From a virus: a stretch of 64,000 nt of DNA. Location: IMG/VR virus record IMGVR_UViG_3300042900_000746, positions 62,001-126,000 of that record; one strand, given 5' to 3'. This document shows positions 29,750-38,281 of this stretch, one piece after another. A program made the translations under genes and the position numbers. The notes beneath the pieces were generated by a model. It made no database searches. It had not been told where the DNA came from and worked only from the letters and a program-made list of their open reading frames with translations. Every line of letters begins with the position of its first letter. Position 1 is the first letter of the stretch.

Positions 29750-31936
29750 TTAGAATGTTCCACAATCAATGGAGAAACCACTTAATGTACTGCCATTTCC
29801 GTACAATGCGCCTGAGACTCCGATTCCACCAGTCACAACTAAAGTACCAGTTGTGTAAGATGATGACGCTGTTGCTGCAGTAAATGTTGTAGCACCGTTT
29901 GAGGTTAAGGTAGTGAAAGCTCCTGTGCCTTTAGTTGTTGCGCCTATATTGGACGAATCAATTGTCTTATTTGTAAGACTTTCAAATCCAGCTAAAGTGG
30001 CAAGAGTTCCAGATGTTGGAAGAGTTACGCCTGTTGTTCCAGTCGAGGTGAAAGTTATTGCATTAGCTCCAGATGTAACAAGGTTGCCACCAAGAGTAAT
30101 GGTACTAGCTCCATTATTTACTCCGGTTCCACCATAAGTTGAACCGATTACTGTACCATTCCAGGTACCAACTGCGATAGTTCCTACAGTCGTAATACTG
30201 TCATCGCCAGAATAGGTTCCACCAGCCACTGCAGCGAGTGTAGCGTTGTATGCCTGAACATCAGTGCCAATAGCTAGGCCAAGAGCAGTTCTAGCTGCTC
30301 CAGCATCTGTAGCTCCAGTTCCACCATTAGCTATTGCTATGGTTGTGCCATTCCAAGTGCCAGTTGCAATTATTCCAACTGAAGTAAGGCTTGAGGCAGT
30401 TACTCCTGAGCCAAGAGTTGAGCCAGAAAGTACAGACGTTCCAGCAATTAACAATGACTTGCCCGTCAGAAGATTAAGATTTTCTGAAGACGTCCATGCG
30501 TCAGTTGCATCAACCCAGTTAAAAGTCTTGTCTGTATCACCCTTAAGAGTGATGCCACCACCATCGGCACCTGCGTCTGTCGGAGAGGCGCTTGAGCCAA
30601 GTTCAAGATTCTTATCGTCAACAGTTACGGTAGTTGAATTGATTGTAGTTGTTGTACCGTTAACTGTTAGATCGCCAGAAAGGACAAGAGACGTGCCAGT
30701 GGCAGCGCCAATGTTTGGCGTTACAAGAGTTGGCGTGTTAGCAAATACAAGTGCTCCAGTACCAGTTTCATCCGATATAATTCCAGCAAGTTCTGCTGAG
30801 GAAGTTGCTGCAAAATCCGAAAGCTTATTATTAGTAAGTGCAACCGTACCTGTTGCATCTGGCAGAGTGATAGTGCGGTCTGCAGTTGGATCTGTGACTG
30901 CAAGAGTTGTTTCAAAGTCATTTGCAGTTGCACCTTCAAAAACCATGCTTCCACTATTGAGTGTAAGCCCTGCAAATGTTACACTTGCAGAGGTTGCTAC
31001 ATCTTGACCAATAGATAATGTGTGAGTTGTTCCCTCACCTGTTGTTGCTGCAGAAGAAGTAACACCAGTTCCACCAGTTATTGTTGCTACATAACTTCCT
31101 GAGGTATTAGTTCCAAGAGCAATTTCTATAGTTGTCGAACTTGCTGCAGTTAAACGACCCTGAGCGTCAACCGTGAAGCTACCGACTGATGCAGCACCGC
31201 CGTATGAGCCAGCTGTTACTGTAGTGTTGTCAAGATCTAAAGTAAGTGTGTCAGTTGCGGAGGCAACCGATGTTAAGCCTATGCCACCAATTATAGTGAA
31301 GGTATCTCCACCAGAAATTGTTAAATTGTCACCGTTGTCTGCATCTACTGTAAATGAAGTAGAAATAGAAGCTGTCCCTGCTGCAGACAAACGGCCTTGA
31401 GCGTCAACTGTGAAAGTTGGGATTGCACTAGCTGAACCATATGAACCAGCAGTAACTGTTGTATTGTCAAGATGTAGGGTTATGGTATTTGTAGATGATG
31501 CTATTGATGAAAGCCCAGTTCCACCAGATATAGTTACGGTTTCTGCGTCATCGATTGTTTGTGAAGATCCCGAATCACCTGCTAAAGTAAAGTTATATGT
31601 AGCAGCAGTTACGGCAGAATCTACATAACCGGTTGTTGCGACTTTTGTGCTATTATCTCCTGCTGTTTGTGTTGTTGCAGTTGCAGAAGATCCTAAGGCT
31701 ACTGTTCCAGAAAATGTTTTATTTCCAGAAATAGTTTGAGTACTAGTTAATGTAGTAAATGCGCCAGGGCCAGCAATAGCTATGGGAGTACCTGTTCCTC
31801 CAGCTCCTGAGGTTCCTTTTCCATAATAGAGTACGTCGTCTACTTCTGTAAAAGCTAATTCTGCGTTTTCTAAAGATCCTGGAGCTCCAGATATTCCTCC
31901 AACCGCTCTTCTTTTAATTCTGATTGTATTAGACAT
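29750..31936 (-). CDS. Repetitive fibre protein (728 aa)
   Basis: GGAGG stands before the ATG at 31936; an upstream in-frame start would run into the 112-aa gene. The N-terminus (MSNTIRIKRRAVGG, SLENAELAFTEVDDVLYYG) and two copies of a unit LDNTTVTAGSYG...FTVDAQGRL(S/T)AA, near residues 155-260, resemble fibre proteins that I recall from aquatic phages. Further repeats of Thr/Ser/Gly-rich strands follow, e.g. IANGGTGATDAGAARTALGL and STYGGTGVNNG. The extreme Thr/Gly content and lack of Cys suit a trimeric beta fibre. Target unknown. Confidence 0.8.
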   Translation of the reverse strand: MSNTIRIKRRAVGGISGAPGSLENAELAFTEVDDVLYYGKGTSGAGGTGTPIAIAGPGAFTTLTSTQTISGNKTFSGTVALGSSATATTQTAGDNSTKVATTGYVDSAVTAATYNFTLAGDSGSSQTIDDAETVTISGGTGLSSIASSTNTITLHLDNTTVTAGSYGSASAIPTFTVDAQGRLSAAGTASISTSFTVDADNGDNLTISGGDTFTIIGGIGLTSVASATDTLTLDLDNTTVTAGSYGGAASVGSFTVDAQGRLTAASSTTIEIALGTNTSGSYVATITGGTGVTSSAATTGEGTTHTLSIGQDVATSASVTFAGLTLNSGSMVFEGATANDFETTLAVTDPTADRTITLPDATGTVALTNNKLSDFAATSSAELAGIISDETGTGALVFANTPTLVTPNIGAATGTSLVLSGDLTVNGTTTTINSTTVTVDDKNLELGSSASPTDAGADGGGITLKGDTDKTFNWVDATDAWTSSENLNLLTGKSLLIAGTSVLSGSTLGSGVTASSLTSVGIIATGTWNGTTIAIANGGTGATDAGAARTALGLAIGTDVQAYNATLAAVAGGTYSGDDSITTVGTIAVGTWNGTVIGSTYGGTGVNNGASTITLGGNLVTSGANAITFTSTGTTGVTLPTSGTLATLAGFESLTNKTIDSSNIGATTKGTGAFTTLTSNGATTFTAATASSSYTTGTLVVTGGIGVSGALYGNGSTLSGFSIDCGTF

Positions 31937-31938
31937 GA

Positions 31939-32277
31939 TTAAAAATTTCCTCCATCGGTAAGATTTTCTTCGGGGTGGTTCACCCAAGCTGAACCGTTGT
32001 AACGCAAAATATTACCTGAGTTCACTGTGGTAATAGTAACGTCAGTCAATCCATTTAAAACTGATTGAGTAGTAATTGCAGTTTCTGCAGATATTATTCT
32101 ATCTTTTACTGTTAAATGACTGCCTGCTGGATTTAATCCAATAACCGTTTGTATGGCTTCAATGGCGTCATTTGCGTTAGCGTGTTGTTGATGGTGGGGT
32201 ACTGTTGCTGAATTGAGTGGGTCAGACGATGTCGGATTAATCAATATATCCAACGCTGCGGGATACTGGGTGCTCAT
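31939..32277 (-). CDS. Small fibre-associated protein (112 aa)
   Basis: Contains PTSSDPLNS, then VPHHQQHANANDAIEAIQ and a VIGLNPAGSHLTVKDRI segment, the familiar His-rich turn and short coiled coil found at the base of phage fibres. The C-terminus (RYNGSAWVNH) reads like a fibre strand. Its stop lies 3 bases before the start of the 728-aa fibre gene, so the two were probably once one fibre gene or are assembled together. Confidence 0.75.
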   Translation of the reverse strand: MSTQYPAALDILINPTSSDPLNSATVPHHQQHANANDAIEAIQTVIGLNPAGSHLTVKDRIISAETAITTQSVLNGLTDVTITTVNSGNILRYNGSAWVNHPEENLTDGGNF

Positions 32278-32286
32278 TATTTTCCT

Positions 32287-32697
32287 TTACAATGAAAAAA
32301 TTTTATATTGATCGTTACTCCAGCTAATTGTGATGGAGATAGGACTAGCAGTAGCAGCTACTGGCAAACCTGTGGCTGTATCTATGTAGGCCAAAAGCCT
32401 TGATGTAGATCTAACTCCAGTATCCTTATATAAAACCAGATAGGCAAAACCGCTAGTCCCGTAATCTTCTACCGTAATATTATCAGCGTCAAAGACACCA
32501 GAAGCTGTTGTTTTTCCGGCTAGTAAACTAGTAGTTGCTGCGACTGAATCTTCACTAATGCTTGACAAGAATTCATGTGTACTTAAATTTACTGTATAAG
32601 TATTTTTTACTAACGCAATTTTTATATTATTGTCAGTCAAGTCAAATAGGCCTTCCAATAAGCCTTCTTTGCCTTTTGCATATAATGAATTAGCCAT
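32287..32697 (-). CDS. Phage structural protein of the 'YAKGKEGLLEG' type (136 aa)
   Basis: The N-terminus (MANSLYAKGKEGLLEG, DNNIKIALVK, THEFLSSI) matches a small protein family that I remember from many tailed phages next to fibre or head genes. All-beta apart from a short first helix. Starts immediately at the end of the 257-aa gene (1-base overlap). Exact role unknown; a head or tail surface component is likely. Confidence 0.75.
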   Translation of the reverse strand: MANSLYAKGKEGLLEGLFDLTDNNIKIALVKNTYTVNLSTHEFLSSISEDSVAATTSLLAGKTTASGVFDADNITVEDYGTSGFAYLVLYKDTGVRSTSRLLAYIDTATGLPVAATASPISITISWSNDQYKIFSL

Positions 32698-33470
32698 TAT
32701 ATGCCGACTTCCGAAGAGACAATAACTCTATATTTATATCCAGTCTCGAAATAAGTCTTGCTATCTGTGTAATAAACCGGAGTTGCGTCGGTAGATGGAA
32801 AATCTATATAAACATCTGGTTTCCATGAATGCATGGACACTTGGGTAGGAAGCGTTTCCCACCTGGTTGGCGTTTTTTGCATCTTCTTACGTTGTGCTTT
32901 AAAATACTTACTGGTTAAAAAGTTTGATGCTGGGCGAGAACTAAATGAGATAATAGTTCTTCCATTATTCTCATCATTTCCTATATAAAAATCTCCATTA
33001 TTTGGACTGACAGATTCTATATAGAAATTAGGATTTTTAGCTAATATTTGATAACCAGTTTCAATATCTGTTCTAATAGATTTATCTTCTACTAAAACTT
33101 CATTTAAAACAGTAGCTTTACTTTCCTGTAGGATTGACGGAGTTGCTGACTGTGTTTGACTCGTGAAACTGATTCTTTCTTCAGGGACAGTCATACCCGA
33201 GGAATCTAGTAAATTTTGAACGCGGACAACATAGTCTATATTACCGGGTAGAATGACATCCCAATATAAAGTTAAAGTTCTACTAATCTGATTATAATCA
33301 GTAATAGTGTTAATAGTCCTAAATGGGGAATTTATCTGAACAGGTGTAGCTGCGTCAGTATATACTAAAAAATTTGCATCAACTAAGGATGCTATTTTAA
33401 TAGTCCTACCGAATTTAATATTAACAGTATTAACGCTTACTGTAGCGTTATCAATAAGATATAAGGCCAC
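32697..33470 (-). CDS. Beta-rich virion protein (257 aa), GTG start
   Basis: Reading begins at GTG (33470), which is preceded by GGAG at 8 bases; no ATG lies near. The N-terminal 90 residues look like an Ig-like strand set, followed by a region rich in Ser/Gln/Thr and a second strand set ending ETGYKYRVIV. It follows the capsid terminator and a weak promoter and heads the second fibre/neck block. Likely an appendage or capsid surface protein; not recognised. Confidence 0.65.
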   Translation of the reverse strand: MALYLIDNATVSVNTVNIKFGRTIKIASLVDANFLVYTDAATPVQINSPFRTINTITDYNQISRTLTLYWDVILPGNIDYVVRVQNLLDSSGMTVPEERISFTSQTQSATPSILQESKATVLNEVLVEDKSIRTDIETGYQILAKNPNFYIESVSPNNGDFYIGNDENNGRTIISFSSRPASNFLTSKYFKAQRKKMQKTPTRWETLPTQVSMHSWKPDVYIDFPSTDATPVYYTDSKTYFETGYKYRVIVSSEVGI

Positions 33471-33495
33471 TCAACACACTCCAAATTCAAAACCT

Positions 33496-33524
33496 ATTGT
33501 AATAGTAATAAATCAATTCAATAA
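33496..33524 (-). promoter_or_regulatory. Weak promoter candidate restarting transcription behind the capsid terminator
   Basis: Minus strand TTATTG (33524-33519), 17 bases, TACAAT (33501-33496), about 25 bases before the GTG of the 257-aa gene. The -10 is good and the -35 poor. The position right behind a strong terminator supports a restart, but read-through is also possible. Confidence 0.35.
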
Positions 33525-33560
33525 AAAGCAGAGGGGGCAGTAGATTTCTCTACCGCCCCC
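33522..33560 (-). terminator. Intrinsic terminator after the major capsid gene
   Basis: Minus-strand RNA GGGGGCGGUAGA-GAAA-UCUACUGCCCCC: a 12-bp stem with one G-U pair and a GAAA tetraloop, followed after a few bases by CUUUUUAUUG. It lies about 45 bases after the stop of the capsid gene. This ends or thins the highly expressed decoration/capsid transcript. Confidence 0.85.
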
Positions 33561-33604
33561 AAGCTTCAGGGTAATTTGTAACTATAACGACCCTAAGGTT
33601 TCTA

Positions 33605-34663
33605 TCAGGCTATGTCGTTAGTAACCTGTACTTCGTAGTTACGGCTGAGTCTGACGTTCTTAGCAACAGTGATACCTTCACCATCACCCAGCATCACGAT
33701 GTCGTAACGCTCTTTCATCTTGAGCTGGCGAATATCGCGGCCCGGATCGTCGAACTGATCGGTACTCATCTCGTCTTTGACGAGAAGTGTTCCGACTTCA
33801 TTACGGTCGATGAGGAAGAGGTCTGACTTAGCTGCTGTTGCACCACTCTTAGCTGTGAAGCTAACGAAAGGAGAAACAATAACGTTCAGTCCCATAGGGG
33901 CAGTCTGATTCAAAGCGCCATCTGCAGACTGGGGACGATAGCCCCAGCTTGTTCCAACGCCTGATGCTGCGCCACCTTGATGGAAGATGGCATCCTTGAG
34001 GAAGATCGACCACATGAGGGGGTGTAGAATAAAGTCTGTTGGAATATGGTTTTCAGCCATGAGAACGGCAGCCATGTCGATGATATCGTCCCACTTGACT
34101 GTCTTATTGGCAGCGCCATTAATGTCAAGACCGGTTGTGTCATCGTATGAACCACTATCGTTGTCAAAAACGATTGTAGCTGCATCTTTAAATCGGCTCA
34201 AAGCAATTTGCTCCTTAAGGCGAGCCATAGCACGGCCAGCTGCGCGAACATGTAGACCAACAATGTCCCAAAGTGAATCAGCGATCACTTCTTCTGTAAA
34301 AGAAAGCTTAACGCCCTTCTTTGAGACTTTGCCCTCTACCTGCTTTGCGAAAGCGAGTGCTTGTTCTGGATACTCTTGTCCTTCTGGGATCTCAGCAGCT
34401 TGAATAGCATTGACGGCCGGGAATTCCAATGAACGTCCCTTGCCGAGACGAACAGTGGAAAGCAATGGAGTCACTAAAAGCTGTGGCTCTGCTGCTTCTC
34501 TGAGCGTACGTGAGAGAACTTTCGGGAAAAGTGCTGCTGCGTCTGACGATGCAAAAGCTTCCTTAATTGTTACTCTATTGTCTGCGTCGATATACCCGTC
34601 CTCGGTCATTGCTGTCTCCCAAGCTGGGAGACCCGAGAGGAGCTCTTGGATTGTCTTAGTCAT
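33605..34663 (-). CDS. Major capsid protein, HK97 fold
   Basis: 352 aa. N-terminal arm with LSGLPAWETAMTEDG and an ALFPKVLSRTLREAAEP segment, then the EGQEYPEQALAF extended loop region, KVSKKGVKLSFTEEVIADS and the long spine helix (DIVGLHVRAAGRAMARLKEQ), then the A-domain with a WDDIIDMAAVLMAENHIPTD helix and a C-terminal KERYDIVMLG strand. This is the order of HK97-type capsid proteins. AGGAGG precedes the ATG, codons are well adapted, and a strong terminator follows. Encoded after protease and decoration candidate, as usual. Confidence 0.9.
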   Translation of the reverse strand: MTKTIQELLSGLPAWETAMTEDGYIDADNRVTIKEAFASSDAAALFPKVLSRTLREAAEPQLLVTPLLSTVRLGKGRSLEFPAVNAIQAAEIPEGQEYPEQALAFAKQVEGKVSKKGVKLSFTEEVIADSLWDIVGLHVRAAGRAMARLKEQIALSRFKDAATIVFDNDSGSYDDTTGLDINGAANKTVKWDDIIDMAAVLMAENHIPTDFILHPLMWSIFLKDAIFHQGGAASGVGTSWGYRPQSADGALNQTAPMGLNVIVSPFVSFTAKSGATAAKSDLFLIDRNEVGTLLVKDEMSTDQFDDPGRDIRQLKMKERYDIVMLGDGEGITVAKNVRLSRNYEVQVTNDIA

Positions 34664-34701
34664 CTTAGGAATATTCCTCCTGTGTTATTGTTTCTTTTTT
34701 A

Positions 34702-35478
34702 TTAGAGTGTCAGGTTGACGCGGAATGCACCAATGACATTAGTTACATCTAGATTCGAACGAATACCGAGCTTACCATTATTAGGACCAGCCTTGGTAAG
34801 TTCATAAACGGTCTTCAACGCACCCGGATCTGATGGAAGCTGCATGTAGCTGAGGAGGCCGTCATCAAAGTTTGTAGCAAACTTTTCGACTTCGACAACC
34901 TTACCTACTTGCAAGTAGCTGTATACGGAGCTGCTATCGAGGAAATCGGTAGCTGCAGCCAATACTGGACGTCCCATTACGTCGGAACGAACTACTGAAC
35001 CAACTGTCACGTCATTGTTAATACCGCTGACCATTGGATACTCTACATAGCCGTGAGTGATAAATCCAGCACCTTGCGAGGTACCTTTATCGAAGGGTCT
35101 GTAAAGATCATACTGTGCGCAACCGATAGGAATCGAACGAGCAGGCACAGTGACTGTGTCAGTTGCTCCGGACGAGTAAGCGGGTGTTGCACCAGCTGTG
35201 GGGTCCCATGCTGTATTGCTCATGTCATCGCCCCAGACCTTACTTGAGCCTGTACCGTTAGCAGGCACAATGCGAGCGTCACCATTAGCATCGGCTATAA
35301 CTGAAAGAATAGTTCCCTTTGGAATAACGATTTCAAAGCGATCATCTTCACTGTCATAGTACCAAGTAGGAAGACCGGGGTGCGGCAACAGGTATGCTGC
35401 GGGGGCTATGCCCTCGGAAACAACGAAGCGACCAGAACCGGTCTTACTGTGTACTTTGCGAAATTTTGCTAAACTCAT
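34702..35478 (-). CDS. Capsid decoration or head protein candidate (258 aa)
   Basis: Beta-rich protein between the protease and the capsid gene, preceded by AAGGAGA. It has the same C/G-richer codon choice as the capsid gene, so it is probably made in large amounts. Segments FEIVIPKGTILSV and VGSVVRSDVMGRPVL look like the barrel found in many head decoration proteins. Function is inferred from position and expected abundance. Confidence 0.65.
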   Translation of the reverse strand: MSLAKFRKVHSKTGSGRFVVSEGIAPAAYLLPHPGLPTWYYDSEDDRFEIVIPKGTILSVIADANGDARIVPANGTGSSKVWGDDMSNTAWDPTAGATPAYSSGATDTVTVPARSIPIGCAQYDLYRPFDKGTSQGAGFITHGYVEYPMVSGINNDVTVGSVVRSDVMGRPVLAAATDFLDSSSVYSYLQVGKVVEVEKFATNFDDGLLSYMQLPSDPGALKTVYELTKAGPNNGKLGIRSNLDVTNVIGAFRVNLTL

Positions 35479-35495
35479 TTTTTATCTCCTTAGTT

Positions 35496-37118
35496 TTAAA
35501 GTTTACGTCTACCCATAAGGGCATCAACTAGAATTTGTTCGAAAGACTCTTTGGGATCTGAAGCCTTAATGGGCTCCTCTTCCATGTCTATAGTAAGCAC
35601 ATTTTCTTCTTTTACCGAAACTTCGGCTTCTGAAGCAATTGTGGGCATATTCAACATCTCGCCAATTCTTTTACCAGACTTACTTGGTGTCTTAGCAAGA
35701 TCTCTCAGGCTATCAGCTAAAGAAGATGCTGTTCTTGTAGAATACTCTTCGATTAGTTTTTCACGATCATCTGATAGTTCAAAACCAAGTCCGATTCTAG
35801 TATCAACAACTCTTTCAATCAATGTTCTATGTAATGCACTCTTGAGTTTTTTATTTTCTTCTTCAAGGGATTGAATTCTAGCTTTTGCAATTGCATCCTG
35901 CTCAGAGACTACATTTGTGTCAGTGAGGTCTGCTCCTGCTGTTTCTTTCCCTTGATCTTCTTCGGCCTCAGATGAATTAGCTGAATCAACTTCTTGATTA
36001 CCTATTTCTTCTGCTTCTTCAGGCAAAGCCTTAGATCCATTTTCTTTCGACTCAGATTCCTCAGAAGCCACTTCTTCTACAGTGGTCTCGGAATCTGCCT
36101 CGGTGACAACGACTTCTGATTCAATCGTTTCTTCTGATTCAATCGCCTCTTCTAATTCTTCTGATTCCTTAGCTACTGAGATTGTAGAAAGATCATCACT
36201 TAATTCTTGGACTGCAGCGAGGATATCATCGCCGTTAGTGTCTTGATCCATATTGGAATTCTCCTGACAATTATCGATATTTTTATTCTGATCAGATAGT
36301 AATGAACTATCATTGTATTTGTAATTTTCGTTCTCCTGTATGGACAGGGCCGTTAGAAATGCTCCCTTTAGTTGGAGATAAATTGGCTTAGACTCTTTCT
36401 TCTTCATATCAGAAAGAATTGATCTATTCTCTTGAATTGAGAAGATATCCTCATTATCCATACTTAAAACAAATGCGTTACTTCGTGCAATCCAATTTTC
36501 TGAATCAAAAAGCTCTGCTTTACCATCAACAGCTTTTAGGGATCTAACGCCAGACTTTTGATCTGCGGGTTGATTGACGAATGAATACTCTTTAAAGCTA
36601 ATGTCTTGCATATCTACATAAGCGAGTTTACCTTTATAAACTTTGCCTCTTTTGTATTTTACAACCTTCGGCCTGCCTGATGCATCTTCTGTTGCTAAAT
36701 CTTCTCCTGAGACGCTACAGACTGCTTTACCAGCCCTTCCGCCAACGGAGCCAGTCAAGTATCTCTTATCAAGAACTTTTTGAGCAGCAACGGGATCAGT
36801 AATTGCTATTTGTAAACGAACGAATGAGGAACCATCTTCTTCTTTGTCCATTTTTGCAGCCATAACCCTGCCAATAGCTTCTGTATTTAAATCATGATTA
36901 AGGATGATTGGCTTTGGATATGGATCCACCCATGATTGGAGTGCTTTTTCTAATTCTTGTGCGGAATAATTATTGTAGTTAGAAGTGAGACCCTCATGGA
37001 TTGCAGCGACTTCTATTATTAAACCGTGCTTTGAATTAAATGACTCTGAAAAATTGATATCCGACTTAGAGAAGTCAGGAAGTTCTAATGTAAAATTTTC
37101 TATAAAGTCAAATGACAT
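35496..37118 (-). CDS. Prohead protease fused to scaffold (540 aa)
   Basis: ATG at 37118 has AGGTG upstream; an in-frame GTG three codons earlier is less likely. Residues 1-200 are a herpes/T4-type prohead protease: IILNHD with His75 and YLTGSVGG with Ser124, the expected catalytic pair, and a VGR-like strand (AIGRVMAAKM). From about residue 290 the chain becomes very acidic (many Glu/Ser) and then a coiled coil (ARIQSLEEENKKLKSALH), as in scaffolding proteins. The C-terminal tail ends with basic residues (LMGRRKL), typical of a scaffold that binds capsid. One gene thus supplies protease and internal scaffold. Confidence 0.85.
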   Translation of the reverse strand: MSFDFIENFTLELPDFSKSDINFSESFNSKHGLIIEVAAIHEGLTSNYNNYSAQELEKALQSWVDPYPKPIILNHDLNTEAIGRVMAAKMDKEEDGSSFVRLQIAITDPVAAQKVLDKRYLTGSVGGRAGKAVCSVSGEDLATEDASGRPKVVKYKRGKVYKGKLAYVDMQDISFKEYSFVNQPADQKSGVRSLKAVDGKAELFDSENWIARSNAFVLSMDNEDIFSIQENRSILSDMKKKESKPIYLQLKGAFLTALSIQENENYKYNDSSLLSDQNKNIDNCQENSNMDQDTNGDDILAAVQELSDDLSTISVAKESEELEEAIESEETIESEVVVTEADSETTVEEVASEESESKENGSKALPEEAEEIGNQEVDSANSSEAEEDQGKETAGADLTDTNVVSEQDAIAKARIQSLEEENKKLKSALHRTLIERVVDTRIGLGFELSDDREKLIEEYSTRTASSLADSLRDLAKTPSKSGKRIGEMLNMPTIASEAEVSVKEENVLTIDMEEEPIKASDPKESFEQILVDALMGRRKL

Positions 37119-37198
37119 GTAAATCACCTATTGATGTATAATTCTTTTTTATATAGTAAGTTTATTTTTATAACATTAAACAAATTTATATGAATATA

Positions 37199-37978
37199 TC
37201 AGACTTTAGCATAGTTGTCTGATAAAGATTCATATCTATTATCTCCGTTTTGGAGAAATGACTGATAAAATACTTCTGACATAATATGTGGAGCGTAAAT
37301 ATACGATGCACAGTATAGCTTAAAATTTTCTTTTTTGCAAGCTAGTGACCAGCCGACATCTTCACCCTGTTGATGAACATCGTAAGAGATGTTGTTGTAT
37401 ACATCTTTACTCATCATTTTTGCAGCCATTATTACATCTGATTGAAAATATGTTCCAAGTTCATATTTTTCTTTTCTATAAGCTTTTGATGTATCATCCT
37501 GTCTCCAGTCCATGACGCTCGGATATAGTGTTCCAATTGGCGTCATAAACATGAGTGGATTAACTGCATCTGCTCCAGCTTTAATATGAGCTATTAATAG
37601 TTCTATTGTATTTGGATTTGTTAATAGAATATCTGAATCTAAACTAAAATAATAATCTGGTTGGATATCTCTAACTGTTTGCAATAGAGAGTTTCTCAAA
37701 GAAACCATATTTACATACTTAGATATATTCCATTGTCTTCCATTGTTTGAATGTTCAAAATGAGGAATATCTTCTCTTACCTTAATTTCAAAGTAAGGTA
37801 TATTTTTATCGAATCTTTTCCAAGCTTCTAATGAAGCTATTGTTTCTTTATCATCTGGAGAAACTTCAAAAACAAAACCAATTTCCTTGAAATTAACTGA
37901 TTGGTTTATCAGGCAACGTATCCAATGTGGAAGAATCCATGATCTCTTGTACATTGGAGTCCCAATTAAGAGTTTCAT
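37199..37978 (-). CDS. GT-A type glycosyltransferase
   Basis: 259 aa. N-terminal LLIGTPMYKR, a central metal-binding DxD (SLDSDILL, Asp114 and Asp116) and a later QQGEDVGWSLACKK acid helix are the features of GT-A glycosyltransferases of the family 2 type. No membrane segment, so it acts in the cytoplasm. It sits between the portal-side genes and the protease, so it may glycosylate a virion protein, but DNA or cell-surface sugars are also possible acceptors. A 70-base A+T-rich gap separates it from the protease gene upstream. Confidence 0.75.
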   Translation of the reverse strand: MKLLIGTPMYKRSWILPHWIRCLINQSVNFKEIGFVFEVSPDDKETIASLEAWKRFDKNIPYFEIKVREDIPHFEHSNNGRQWNISKYVNMVSLRNSLLQTVRDIQPDYYFSLDSDILLTNPNTIELLIAHIKAGADAVNPLMFMTPIGTLYPSVMDWRQDDTSKAYRKEKYELGTYFQSDVIMAAKMMSKDVYNNISYDVHQQGEDVGWSLACKKENFKLYCASYIYAPHIMSEVFYQSFLQNGDNRYESLSDNYAKV

Positions 37979-37981
37979 GAA

Positions 37982-38281
37982 TTATTTCTTTTCTTCCTCT
38001 GATATTTCAGTGGTAGTTTCTTTTGCCTTCGTAATTGGTTTCTCTTGCGCGGGCGCGGGCGCGGGTGTAGGCGCGGGCTCAGGAGATAGATCTTCTTTAG
38101 TGGATACAATCTCTTCAAGTGTATCGATTCTATCAATTAGCTGGGTAATGATATCGAAAATTACTTCAAGAGCTAATCTAGTTTGACCATTATCTACGAC
38201 CTTTTGAAGGCCCTTAACAGCGTCTTCTGTTCCTAGGTATTGGGATAATTTTTCATTATTTATTATCATTTTGTTCGACAT
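37982..38281 (-). CDS. Coiled-coil protein with Pro-Ala tail (99 aa)
   Basis: ATG at 38281 has AAAAGGA 8 bases upstream and lies inside the end of the portal gene (26-base overlap). Residues about 15-65 are helical (VIFDIITQLIDRIDTLEEIV), followed by a Pro/Ala linker PEPAPTPAPAPA and a Lys/Glu-rich end. The linker DNA is almost pure G+C, in strong contrast to the surroundings. Possibly a small capsid-assembly or portal-associated factor; unknown. Confidence 0.7.
   Translation of the reverse strand: MSNKMIINNEKLSQYLGTEDAVKGLQKVVDNGQTRLALEVIFDIITQLIDRIDTLEEIVSTKEDLSPEPAPTPAPAPAQEKPITKAKETTTEISEEEKK

Noticed and set aside
30264-31007. Long open frame on the plus strand (about 247 codons)
   Set aside because: It lies antisense to the repetitive fibre gene, whose Thr/Gly codons leave the opposite strand open; composition (Val/Pro/Ala-rich) is an echo of that repeat and there is no ribosome binding site.
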